Source: Procambarus clarkii (lineage: Eukaryota > Arthropoda > Malacostraca > Decapoda > Cambaridae). Taken from it: a stretch of 64,000 nt of DNA. The stretch covers positions 24,245,667 to 24,309,666 of the forward strand of contig NC_091220.1 of NCBI RefSeq assembly GCF_040958095.1, in the 5' to 3' direction. This document shows, piece by piece, positions 9,632 to 20,759 of the stretch. Within the stretch, counting starts at the first letter, position 1, and each line of letters begins with the position of its first letter. A program made the position numbers and the translations under genes. The notes under the pieces are model-generated. The model saw nothing but the letters and a program-made list of their open reading frames with translations, was not told the origin of the DNA and did not search any database.

Positions 9632-11624
9632 TCAATTTTCCTCATAATATTTGAAAATGACATGCCGCCTAATTTTGTAAGTTAAGGAAACCAAACCAGA
9701 TTCTGGAGTCCACGGAAATTGACAGAGATATACTGCTGAAGGTAAATGACAAATTCCATATTTCCTACAATAAGCCCTAATCTCATTTAAAATGGTTTTA
9801 ATTATACAGGAATGTCGACAAAGTACCCTTACATCTGACGAATGAGTATTTAAATGGGTACTCATCTTTATAATCATAGGAGGCGATGGCACAACTAAAG
9901 CTAAGATTATATTAGAATTTGGATAAACATAAACACATACATTATCAATTAGAGGGTGAGTCTTTAGGAGAGATTCGATCTCACCTAAACTTACATATTC
10001 GCCATTCTTTAATCTCTGGAAATTTATTTTACGATCAATTATGCGTAACATTCCTGATTCACAATTAATCTCCCCAATATCACCAGTTTTAAAACTCCAA
10101 ATACCTCTTTTGGATAAGAAAAAGTCTCCACCGTCATCTCCTTTTCCAGTAATCCTTGAATATTCTCGGGCCACCATAGGACCACTCACTACAACTTCCC
10201 CTCTAGGATGCTGCTTATCTGTCGTTTTAAAATCTCCTTCAATCCAATCAATTAATGATAGTTTTACTCTATAATTAGGATCACCACAATGTAATACATC
10301 ATCACTTTTGTTGCTGCTAGTAATACAAGCCGTAGTTTCTGTGGTACCATACCCTATTATTACTGAACAATTGAATAGCGTTCGAAGCTTTTGGTATGAC
10401 TCTTGAAATTAAATCACCTCCAATGATAACTGTCATCAATCGATTACCAAAAAAATGCTCACATATTTTCCGTAAAATATATTTATCCCAAACATGAGTA
10501 ATCCATTTCAGTTTAAATTTTTTTTCAAAGGCTATATGATCCCAAATTGAATAATTATTTTTTGTAATTCCATTCATTATATATTTTAACATAGAGGATA
10601 CAAAAAAAACACAAGTAGGTTGAGCTTCAATAAAATCCCCATGACATCCTTCCAAGATCTGCGAACTTTTGTTAGTTAATGTAGAGGGTGAGGAATAGCC
10701 AATTGTAATATTCATAGCAATACAAGATAATTCAATTATTAATTCTGTGACATAAGCCAATGGAAGATATGCTAAGTATAAGTTCCCCAATTGTCGATAA
10801 TCAGCACGAATACAAAATGCTGATACCGCAGAGAAAATATTACCATGAGTTAACTTCACTCCTTTAGGTTCGTCAATAGTACCACAGGTATACATGATAA
10901 ATGCCACATCACTCTCATCAATATATTTAATGTTATCCTTACATATATCCTCATTTTCTTTGCCGGCAAATATTAAACTATAATATGAAATTATGTTAAA
11001 ATTGTCACTCGTTTTATATGGTGAAACTGTTGGTCCTATTTTATTGATATGATCATCTAAGATAATGACATAATCTATTTGAGGACAAGTAGGTAAAATT
11101 TCCTTTTGGAGTTTAGCTAATAATGGTCCACAAGAGGTAATAATAATTCGAATTTCTGTTTACAAAAGAGAATTGATAATTGTTTTGGGGGGCAAGTTTG
11201 TTGGAAGACTGACGACAATTGCCCGTTGTCTAAGGCATCCAAGAGCTGCAATAAGCCATTCTTTCTGGGTTTCAGCATATATGGCAATCGATTGTTGTTG
11301 ATTTACCCTATTATCATTATTATTATTATTATTTTTATTATTAAAGTTAAAATAATAGTTTAAACCAATGCCGAATTTAATTACCAATTCATTGACCTCT
11401 TGATAAGACTGGTATATATATTTTCCTAGATTAATTTTTTCTATACATTTGTTTCCACCAAATCCTTGTCTTTTTTCTAAAAGCAGTCGAGTACCTAGAC
11501 AATCATCTAAACCATAATTGGCAGCAGCAAATTGTAGAATAGAAGGGGCTGTAATTGCTTGAGACTTTATTAAATTATTAACTAGAAAAAATCCATCATA
11601 TCTTCCTCCCTTTTTGAAGCTCAT
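9632..11624 (-). pseudogene. Long-chain acyl-CoA synthetase (ACSL3/4-type), broken
   Basis: Three frame segments (11624-11160, 10907-10317, 10189-9632) together match an AMP-binding long-chain acyl-CoA synthetase, which activates fatty acids with ATP and CoA. The first holds the DCLGTR and LGKYIYQSYQEV blocks typical of animal ACSL N-termini. The second opens with the P-loop-like YTCGTIDEPKGV (normally YTSGTTGxPKG), so two glycines are changed. The third holds the late RGEVVVSG and GDIGEI regions and the C-terminal domain. The first two are in one frame, separated by a TAA at 11160-11162, and the sequence between them still reads as ACSL; a frameshift lies near 10370. There is no intron over 2 kb. 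A (TA)n array lies 33 bases upstream of the start. It is either a gene the virus captured or a processed copy. Confidence 0.75.
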
Positions 11625-11652
11625 ATTTAGAAAAAAAATAGTCTTGGTTTCT

Positions 11653-11902
<250 letters not shown>

Positions 11903-12029
11903 GATGAGAAAGGACTTCTCATCCTTTCCCTCCTTATCCTCGTCCTCTTTTCCTTCTTATTACTAATCACTTTCCACATTGATATTAAATTTAATTCTAT
12001 CAAATGGAACTAGGTCATTAATATTTTTT

Positions 12030-12320
12030 TGCTAACAGCTTACATTCCACCTCATTATTGCCATCCTGAAGCTCAAAATCTGATCATTGTAGTAATAACC
12101 AGTGGCTGCATCCTCAATTTCCTCTTTAGAGAGAGCTAAGTCATATGACATTCTACAAGACTAGGGTCAGCCTTTTGTAGTTCCCTCAAGGTGGTACCCA
12201 TGTCTTGGGCAGATGTGGCAGGAGGTAATGGTAGACTCTCCACTGTGTCCTCGGCCTCGTCATCGAGTCGGGCCATGAACGTATCCACAAGGTCCACTTG
12301 GTCACCAAGCAGCTTTAAGA
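12030..12320 (-). other. GC-richer insertion with a short open segment of unknown origin
   Basis: Base composition rises sharply here compared with the viral genes on both sides. On the minus strand 12320-12136 is open for about 60 residues of an acidic, leucine-rich sequence that ends at a TGA-free stop at 12136-12138; its upstream edge merges into the (AG)n tract. It looks like a fragment of a host exon or of a transposon gag-like protein, but I recognise no family. No start codon can be assigned outside the microsatellite. Confidence 0.35.
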
Positions 12321-12324
12321 TTTT

Positions 12325-12375
12325 AGAGAGAGAGAGAGAGAGTGAATGAGAAAGAGAGAGAGAGAGAGAGAGAGA

Positions 12376-12447
<72 letters not shown>
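12325..12447. repeat. (AG)n microsatellite
   Basis: A run of GA dinucleotides with a few interruptions. Minus-strand Ser-Leu frames across it are artefacts. Confidence 0.9.
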
Positions 12448-12449
<2 letters not shown>

Positions 12450-12469
12450 GACTCAAATAGAAAACGGGA

Positions 12470-12625
12470 TTCAATGAGATGATGACAGTTTCCTGTCAGG
12501 CTATATACAAGACAGAGCCCCTCCACACATTCTTCACAGTTGCTCTCCACACGCGACCAGGTCAGTGTTCTCATTTCCTTACCATAACAGATTTTTTTTT
12601 TTTTATATATTATACCAGAGTGTTT
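12470..12625 (-). pseudogene. Diverged duplicate fragment of the adjacent 552-aa gene
   Basis: This segment resembles 13075-13230 at the DNA level, including a near-identical stretch ending in caggtcagtgttctcatttc (about 12559-12578 and 13157-13176). In translation it matches the part of the neighbouring gene around its CESSVDRLCL motif. It is too short and too diverged to be functional. The (AG)n tract at 12325-12447 abuts it. Confidence 0.65.
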
Positions 12626-12753
12626 TTTTTTTTTTACCGTGAAACTGTGGGTATGGGTTGTTAATGTCATCCCAATATTTTTGTGCTTGTGAATTATTTT
12701 TTAAATTTGTGTTTTAATCTTTTAATAGTGACGAAAATATATCTTCGTTTCCC

Positions 12754-14412
12754 TTAAAAAAGTCGCTTAATGATAATGTGACTGTACTGTGGTAATTCTC
12801 CAAATTCGGAACTATTTAATATATCCACCGTAATGAGATGAGGTGGAATATTTTGTATATAATCATAAAAACATACAAATATATGGAAAAAAGGAGATAC
12901 TAGATTTATACAGTTTAGTGTTTTATTTTCTTTGCTCATGGTATTGCCTAACTTTATATTTCTGCGGGATAAGCTATTTTTATATACAATTAGGAGGAAA
13001 ATTATATAATAGTCTAAAGCTTGTCCTCGTATGTCATAAACTGTCCAATATAAAGCATCCATAAACTTTTCATCATTCAGATATTTCTCGCTCTGTGAGG
13101 CAATGAGACAGAGCCGATCCACACTTGATTCACAGTTGATCTCCATCCACGCGATCAGGTCAGTGTTCTCATTTCCTTGCCATAAAGGATTTTTATTTTG
13201 ATATTCTAATAGACTGTGATATATATCACTATGGTTCTCAGATAAATATGCAAGTGATGGTTTTATGAATGGTGAATTAATTTTATAGCAAGAATATATT
13301 AGGCGATATAAAATAGGAATATATAAATATTTTTTAAAAGTATTCAATAGTTTTAAATCATGGAGATAAACCATGTGATATAGTGCGCCATGAATTGCTG
13401 ATTCCATTGACTCGTTTGGCAATATATCTGTAAAGAGAGAATGAAATATTTCACCAATTACATGAATCATAATGCGGAAAGTAATATTTTCATTAAAATA
13501 GATTGGGATGGTTTTAGATTTTTGAGCAACATTTATAAATTCTTTAACTGCCCATATATTTGTATCATTTACATCGCCCAGTTTATTTAGAAAAAATACG
13601 GAATATTCACGAAGTTTGTCAGATATAAATTTAAGAGAATTTTCTGACCACTTTTCAATTTTATTTAATAAATTATTTTCATGAAGTATTTTTTGGAATT
13701 CAGGAGACATTTTGAATTTTCCACTTTTTATCTTACCAGAAATATTTCTTTTTCTGTGTGAAGAAATAAATATACTTTGTAATTTGGGAATCAAGAGTTT
13801 AAATATACATGATATTGATAGCAATTCATGGCTTAATTTTTCTCCATTATCGTCTAATTCCCATATATTTTCAGTTTCCAGTGTATTGAGAGCGGAAAAT
13901 ATAAGATCTGGAATGTTAGTCATCACACCATGTCTAGGAAGAAAAATGTTAGTATCACCTATATAAAACGTCATGTTAACTTCCCTGACTAATTCTGGTG
14001 GAAGGATACTTTCAATGGGGATCACTCGACTTATGATTTGAATAAACCAATTAGTTAATCTACGGGGATCTAGAATAAGATTATTTTCTGTTGTAAATAT
14101 ATCTAGAAGAACCACTGGAAGACATCCCACAATACGTGTATCTTCTTCCTTTTGTTGGTGCTCCGTAAAAGTTGATTCCAAAGAAGTTAATGAATTTAAT
14201 TTTAGTTTGAATAGGTCACTATTGTATTTACGATTGGCCCAAGTTATAATTACATCCCCTCCAGGAGTGTTGAGTGTTTCTTTAATTGAAAGTGTACATG
14301 TTTTTTTATGGACATCATCTTCGTCTTTATACTGAAATACGATTTGTGAACTAGGTGGAGAGGCTACAAAAACATTTGATGGTTTTTTATGCCAGTTAAA
14401 ATTCATATCCAT
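12754..14412 (-). CDS. Unknown protein, 552 residues
   Basis: This long intact frame is well supported as a gene by its length in AT-rich DNA. I choose the ATG at 14412 because the further upstream ATGs up to 14523 overlap the start of the divergent membrane-protein gene at 14441 and the extra residues look like translated promoter. The protein has mixed globular composition without signal peptide or clear membrane segment. Short features are a His-Gln-Gln-Lys charged stretch near residue 110 and a Cys-containing motif NCESSVDRLCLIAS near residue 425. I recognise no family. It sits 28 bases from the divergent gene, so the two probably share a promoter region. Part of it is duplicated at 12470-12625. 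Confidence 0.7.
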   Translation of the reverse strand: MDMNFNWHKKPSNVFVASPPSSQIVFQYKDEDDVHKKTCTLSIKETLNTPGGDVIITWANRKYNSDLFKLKLNSLTSLESTFTEHQQKEEDTRIVGCLPVVLLDIFTTENNLILDPRRLTNWFIQIISRVIPIESILPPELVREVNMTFYIGDTNIFLPRHGVMTNIPDLIFSALNTLETENIWELDDNGEKLSHELLSISCIFKLLIPKLQSIFISSHRKRNISGKIKSGKFKMSPEFQKILHENNLLNKIEKWSENSLKFISDKLREYSVFFLNKLGDVNDTNIWAVKEFINVAQKSKTIPIYFNENITFRIMIHVIGEIFHSLFTDILPNESMESAIHGALYHMVYLHDLKLLNTFKKYLYIPILYRLIYSCYKINSPFIKPSLAYLSENHSDIYHSLLEYQNKNPLWQGNENTDLIAWMEINCESSVDRLCLIASQSEKYLNDEKFMDALYWTVYDIRGQALDYYIIFLLIVYKNSLSRRNIKLGNTMSKENKTLNCINLVSPFFHIFVCFYDYIQNIPPHLITVDILNSSEFGELPQYSHIIIKRLF

Positions 14413-14440
14413 TTTTTTATGTAAAAAAAAACTTAAAATT

Positions 14441-16275
14441 ATGTTTAAAAAAATGTTAACATTCATAATAATTTTAATAGCATCAGGGAGTGTGGATAGT
14501 AATGAACTTGAAGTTATTATCAAACCTGGTGTTGTTTTTGCCCGCCAGTATAAAACACTGTTAATAGATTCACAGGAAAGATTGTTCTATAGCTTCAACT
14601 TTACAATTTATGAAAACATTTTCAATCAATTTTTAACTCTTTTGAATAGTTGTAAGCAAAAATGTCCTTTTGAAACATTTAATGGAATTTATAAACTTAT
14701 TCGAATTATTAATCGACAACAAGAACTTATAAAAAAATATAAATTTTTAAAAAATTCTGATACAATAATATCCAATGATCATTTTGTATGGAAATATCCA
14801 CATAAAGAAATTATTTCTGAACAAATTACTTTTTTCAAGGAAACAATTGAAATGTTAAATTCAATTAACAAAACAGAATTAAATCGTAGAGAATTGTGTG
14901 TATATATCAGTTTTATACATAGTACCATAAATACAATTATATCAGACATTGAACACACAGAAGTAGAATTAGATTTAATGTATTCTACAGGAATACTCTC
15001 AAGATATATTTTCAATCGTTTACCATTTGAAAAGGACTTAATTCAGATTCGAAATCGAAAAAAATTGATCTTTAACGATTCATCAATTGATGATTTAATG
15101 TCAATTTATTATAAACTCTGCTGGGTGTCAGTATATTATACTGATAACAGGTTTATATTAGTAGTTTATTTTCCCATAGTTACCACCAATAATCCACCTA
15201 ATCATGGATTTTTGTATTCAGTAATACCAGTTTATACAAATGTTAACAAAAAATGGAGTGCATCTTTAGAAGTTGAAGATAACAAGTACTTAATGGTATT
15301 ACAAACTGAAAGTGAATATTGGTATATGGTAATGTCAAAGGAAAACTTTGATGTTATTAATAGTACCTTAGTCATCATTAGTTTTTCATATTTTAATTTA
15401 AATTCACACAAATCTCACAATTGTATTAGTGCTGCTTTTAATCAATCTGATGAGGCTATTTTAGAATTATGTAATTATAAATTAACACAAAAATTCAATC
15501 CTATATTTGTACCTATTGTACCTGGAATTTGGATTTATTCTATTAATAATATCTTAAAATTAAACATATTATGTGGTGGTAATATTAGTCATCGCTTATA
15601 TCAACAACATATATTATATCTGGGTGTTAGTTTATTAGAATTGAATAGGGCATGCTATGCCTTTTCAAATTTTTCAGAAACATCATCTGATGGATTAAGA
15701 TTATTTTATAATTATAATACGGTATTTTCACATCTAAATAAGTTACTAATAAATACACATCAATCTACTAATTTCCTGGAAAAAATCATTGAGAACAATA
15801 ATAATCCCAATACACAAATACATTTAATCGATGTGTATTATTTGTCAATAATAAATCAATATTTTATTATTTTATGTATATGCCTTATATCCATATTAAT
15901 TATATATATTATTATAACCATTTGTTTATGTCATTATTGTTATAAACACTATTGTAATGCTACTACTACTATTACTACTACTACTACTACATCTGCAACT
16001 CCAGTTAACACTATGACTTTAACAACTAGTAGTAATACACAACCAGAATCCACCCCATTAATAATGTCATCCTTTTCATTACCCCCTATCCTCCTTTACC
16101 CCCTAATCTTCCCCCCTATCCTCCTCTACCCCCTCTCCCTCCTCCTCCTCCTCCTTCTTCTTTTTCTTCTTCACCTTCTTTTCATCCTCTGCCTTCAGCC
16201 ACTATATATATGAATGAGAATTCTATTTATGATTCACCACGTGAACATTATATGACAATGAAAGGAAATAAATAA
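14441..16275 (+). pseudogene. Type I membrane glycoprotein-like protein, frameshifted cytoplasmic tail
   Basis: The frame opens with a signal peptide (hydrophobic residues 4-18), has about 450 residues of ectodomain with many Asn-x-Ser/Thr sites and paired cysteines, and one strong membrane segment at about residues 470-500 followed by a Cys/His/Tyr-rich stretch. This layout suits a virion surface protein; I see no furin site or fusion peptide that would name it. After about 16083 the annotated frame turns into Leu runs to 16213, while the next frame reads polyproline and then a tail with several tyrosines, including a YxxM motif, to the stop at 16273-16275. A frameshift at a C-run near 16083 is therefore likely. 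The gene is followed two bases later by the next gene start. Confidence 0.6.
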
Positions 16276-16277
16276 AA

Positions 16278-17931
16278 ATGATTACTATTATTTATTTTCT
16301 TATAATAATTTACTTATTTATATGTACAATAATTATAGGAGGTGAGGTGATACAAAGAAAAAGAAAGTTATTTCACTATGGTATAACAAGACAAAAAAAT
16401 ATATCGTCATTAGAATGGTATATTGATCAGGCTGAAAGCGATGATGATGCATTAGATAATAATCCATTATTAATTTTATCAACATATGGACATCATCAGG
16501 ATGACAATCATCATCAAGCCTGTAAAGTGTGGGAAGGTATGAAACTAAATCAGTGTTGCATATTTTTACCTTATCCTTTATATTCTAAAGAAGGTAATGA
16601 AATATTGCCAGCTAGTGCCTCCTGGCAGGATGGATATTGGTTTGAAATATCTCCTACTAATCCCCTAAAAATACCTACAGTTCCAGTATGTTCAACCACA
16701 TTAGGTAAATTAATATGGCAAGATTACAATTTCACATGTGAATGTACAACTCATGGATTATTTAGTGGAAAACATTGTGATCAATCCACGTCCAAACTTA
16801 CTATAGATAATGGATGCAAAAAAGTTGGATCTGAATATTGTAGAGATATCTAAATTTAATCCAGTCAAAGAAGGCATATGTGTAGAATGTTCTATTCCTG
16901 AAACAGTACCGAATATAGAAGGAATGGAACCTTCTTGTATCCATGTTCACCTTAATAATAATTCTTCCTCTCTAGACATAACCACCACCACCACCATCAC
17001 CACCACAACTACTAACGCTTTATATAGAACAAATGTTCCATCTGATACCAAGGCACCTTGCGTGTACGACGCGTTAAATGAAAATAATTACAATGAAATT
17101 AATAAATATGTAGAAGGATATGGTTGCTCATGTGACTATTTCAGTGGTTACGTTGAGGTTTTAATTCCTTCATTAGTTGGCCTGTTTCGTGAAAAAAATT
17201 TGATTAGTAATGACTGTGTGAAAATTGGTCATAACACAATGGACCCTCATCGAGTTGATTTGACTTACTATACACTAGAGAATGGTGGCAAACCTTTACA
17301 AATGCACACTTACTATGAACTCGAACCCCTTTTCCAACCCCTGATGTCTAAAGCCAAATCAACATTAAAAAGTGATGTTGAATTTATTATAGATCAACCG
17401 GCAATAGCAAAGGTAAATGCCTGTGATTGGATGAATCGTCACATTAAAGCTGATCCACACCAAAAACTATGGCGTTTGAGACATGATGAACGAGGAGATG
17501 ACTGGCCTGTTGTTCATAAGACAAAATTGATTAATCATTATAGGCGCCGGCAAGAAACTTATCCCCTATATATATATCGATTAACGGTTAGTCCTGGATA
17601 TGAAGACAAGCATTTTTATGAGACGACTGACGATCGTCGACTATCTAATGCTATTTGGGGCCATGCAATTGTATTCAGCTTTTACTCAGAGAGTATTTGG
17701 CATGAACTTACTACCCTTAATCCCTTGGGAGTAACTGAGGGGTGGTATTTTGGTTTAACTATGCTCACTCAACCAGGTCATATAGTTCGACTAGATACAC
17801 GTGGACAATTTAGGAACACAGGTGAGGTTGTACCTAATGTGGTTCCACCTGATTATCATGATTTAATTGACCCCCGGCAACCTATTGCTCATCCAGGTAT
17901 ATTATATATTACGTATATGGTTAATACTTAA
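16278..17931 (+). pseudogene. Cys-rich membrane protein, weakly PIF-like, one frameshift
   Basis: Two overlapping frames (16278-16853 and 16810-17931) form one protein of about 550 residues if a frameshift lies near 16810-16853, since Cys-rich sequence continues across it. The N-terminus has a membrane anchor at residues 2-22. A Cys-rich part follows with a CxC...GLFSGxxC pattern, then VECSIPE, a Thr run, a GCSCDYFSG motif, and a globular C-terminus with no membrane segment. N-anchored Cys-rich proteins with such CxC motifs recall per os infectivity factors 1 and 2 of baculoviruses and their relatives. The resemblance is motif-level only and I give it low weight; the alternative is an unrelated entry or structural protein. 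Confidence 0.45.
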
Positions 17932-18732
17932 TCTCTCTCTCTCTCGACTGGATTTGACCTTTAACACATTGATCTCCTTAGAGCCACACGCTGTGCATGG
18001 TCCAACACCCTGCCCCACTACCCCTCTTGACTACGATAACTGCGCCGCCAGGGAATCCCAAAAATTCCCCTGTGACTACTATACCCACAGGCCAGAGAAT
18101 ATAAATATATCCCTGTGACTATAGATAGACTCACGTGCCAGGAAACATACCCCTGTGACTACGAATTAATAAAGTACATTGAAGAAATGGAAAGACAATC
18201 AGATGACAAACAGCCAACAATGCCACCTCCCCTTTCTATATATTTTAATGAAGTATTTCGACCTATAAACCAGGAAGAATCTAATAATAGTGATAGTAGC
18301 ATCAGTAGTAGTATCAGTCTAAATGATGTTGATGTTAATAATCTTTTAGAAATCAATAACTTCAGTAGTAAGAGATTTAATAAGATTGTAAATAGCTACC
18401 TCATGTTTGAAGAGGATAATATAATTAAATTATATTTTGTAAATGTAATGAAAATGTTGGTTGATAATAGTAGTAATATTAATAACATTATTTTAAAATA
18501 TTTCATTTATGTTTTAAGTCTTTATTGTATTTCTATGTATTATTTTTACAATATTTATAACATTTTTAGTGTTACATCTTTAAAAGTAGTAACTAGAGAT
18601 GATGTGAATTTTTTTAAAATGTTTCAAAACAAAAATATACAAACATTTAAGTATATTTCTAAGAGTCAAGATAAAATTAACATTCTGATAAATAATCCTA
18701 TTCTGTCCCCTCAACAAAAACATTTACAATAG
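17932..18732 (+). CDS. Unknown membrane protein, possibly the tail of the preceding gene
   Basis: The open segment at 18115-18732 encodes about 205 residues without a good start; its first codon is GTG. It contains a Ser/Asn-rich stretch and one hydrophobic segment at about residues 128-152 that could span a membrane. Upstream, 17933-18118 is open in another frame. Both segments contain a Pro-Cys-Asp-Tyr motif (three times within 140 bases), which suggests a locally repeated region and that the whole is the C-terminal part of the Cys-rich protein after further frameshifts, or a separate gene that lost its start. Confidence 0.4.
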
Positions 18733-18928
18733 TTTATGCCATTTAATGTTTATTGTAAAATTTAGAGGTCAATATATTAGCGACATGTACAACAACATGT
18801 TGTTTACAATATCAACAAAAATAGTTGAAGGGGAAAATGGACTTTATTTTTTTCAAAATTTGGAGTGTGATAAATTTAATATCGAAAGATGGAATCCGGA
18901 TAAACTATTTCAGTTATAATCAGCTTTA

Positions 18929-19132
18929 TTATAAAGATTCCTGCCTTTTCGGAGGAATTTCAGTATTATCTTCATTCTTTCTCTTTTGTGAAATAAATTG
19001 TGGGCGGTGGCTAAATAATGGAACCTGATTACTTTTTACTCTAATTATTTGTGAATTAATATTTTCATTGTTTACTTCTGGGAAATAGACTATACCGTCA
19101 TCATCAAGAAAAAATTCCATTTTCTTTATCAT
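18929..19132 (-). CDS. Small unknown protein, 67 residues
   Basis: An intact short frame with an acidic N-terminus and a basic, Lys/Arg-rich C-terminus. It lies between two genes in an otherwise non-coding stretch (18733-19184). Nothing identifies it, and chance cannot be excluded. Confidence 0.2.
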   Translation of the reverse strand: MIKKMEFFLDDDGIVYFPEVNNENINSQIIRVKSNQVPLFSHRPQFISQKRKNEDNTEIPPKRQESL

Positions 19133-19181
19133 ATTTAAGATCTACAGTGAGTTCATTTTTATGCTTAATTTTAATTATTTT

Positions 19182-19315
<134 letters not shown>

Positions 19316-19416
19316 CCATCTGTTTTAACCCTGTTTATAAATTCTTTAATGTTGGGATGTGTCATTTGATAATAACAATTTCAAACTGTATATATATTAG
19401 AAACATATATAAATAA

Positions 19417-20643
19417 TTATAAAATAGTACCACACATTTTATCCAAATCACTTTGGTCAAAATTACTTTTTCCAAGACATAGAAAGTATGGTGCTAATTC
19501 AATCATACAAGGAGAATACACACTTAAATACTTACGATGATCACCCACAAAATTACTTGGTTTATGCCAATTAAACCGAAATGATATCTTGGCTGTACGA
19601 TAATTACATAGAGTGCAGGATGTTGTTTGTAATTCTATTTTATTAGCCTGAGACATTAAAAAAACAAAACATTTAAATGTATCATTTCTAAATGATGATA
19701 CACTCAGTCCTGCAATTATCACATCGATTCCACAACCTTGACATACATGAACAAATTCAGTTAAATTTTCTGGATAAAACAAATGAGCATCTTCGATAAA
19801 AATAGTATCAAAGTGAAGAATAAAGTCTTTATAATCTAAGTAAGTTCACTCCGGATTTGGATTTCAGTCAGAATTATTGATCGACATTTTATTTGTTTTA
19901 ATTGTACACATGTAGGCAAAATCAAATTGGTTTTATTTTTATTTTCTCTGCAATGTGTTTGAGTAAGTTGCAAAAGTCGAGACGATTTTCCTGAGGCCAT
20001 TAAACCAGTAATAACTGTCAAAGTGCCCTCTCGGTTTTCGTGTTTATTAAACAAACTGACAATAGTTTTGTATTTATCCAAAACCAATGACCCTCTATGG
20101 TGGTGGTCTTTAGAAATATTTTCAGGGGAGTTTTGTATTCCCAAAACCTCTTTATTGATGTTCCATTGAATGAGTAATCCAAATAGGTATATGGAATTCG
20201 ATTATAGGAAATGGGATATTCCTTAATTATTTCATCCATGTGGCTAACATCAAAATCCAACAAAGTCTCATCAAACTTATATATAAGCAATGATTTTCTA
20301 ACATCTTTCAATGTAAGAGAACCTGTCAAAATAGAATTTAGTATTGATTCACTTAGATTACAAAAAGTATAATATGGGCACTGCGAAATTCAGATTCCAA
20401 ATGACCATATTCCTCATCCTCATGCTCCATTGGATCATATATCCAGCTAGGGGATACCGCATTTGCAGTTAGACGAATATCATACTTAATTTGCACATAA
20501 TTGGAACCCATACACAAACTGTAAATCTTAACTTGGGGTATATCCAAAAAAAAATTGTCAACATAATAAATAATTTCTTTTCCTAGTCTGTCTATTAATT
20601 CAATTGGAGATGTAATAAGGGTGGATTTAGTATCATCTGCCAT
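19417..20643 (-). pseudogene. Thymidine kinase with a long N-terminal extension, frameshifted
   Basis: Four frame segments (20643-20353, 20329-20018, 20144-19836, 19782-19417) cover all three frames, so at least three indels or stops break the gene. The last two are a type II thymidine kinase, which phosphorylates thymidine with ATP. The P-loop GLMASGKSS lies near 19980-20012, a DxxxxxEDAHLF-type Walker B region at about 19770-19810, the lasso with CxxC (TSCTLC) near 19620, and the C-terminal arm at 19420-19560. Only one of the usual two zinc CxxC pairs is visible. The first two segments, about 200 codons, lie upstream on the same strand; they have no recognisable domain and could be a fused N-terminal domain or a separate neighbouring gene. 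Confidence 0.7.
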
Positions 20644-20759
20644 GATTATGAGATACCCCGGTACGAGCTCAATTCAGGACAGCTGGAATAATTATAACTT
20701 ATAGTCTTGATAAATACCTTTTATATTATTTATCATATTAAAAAATCTTATGCTAAAAC

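Noticed and set aside
12136..12670. Ser-Leu frames over (AG)n arrays (also 4487-4693)
   Set aside because: Open only because the dinucleotide repeat lacks stops.
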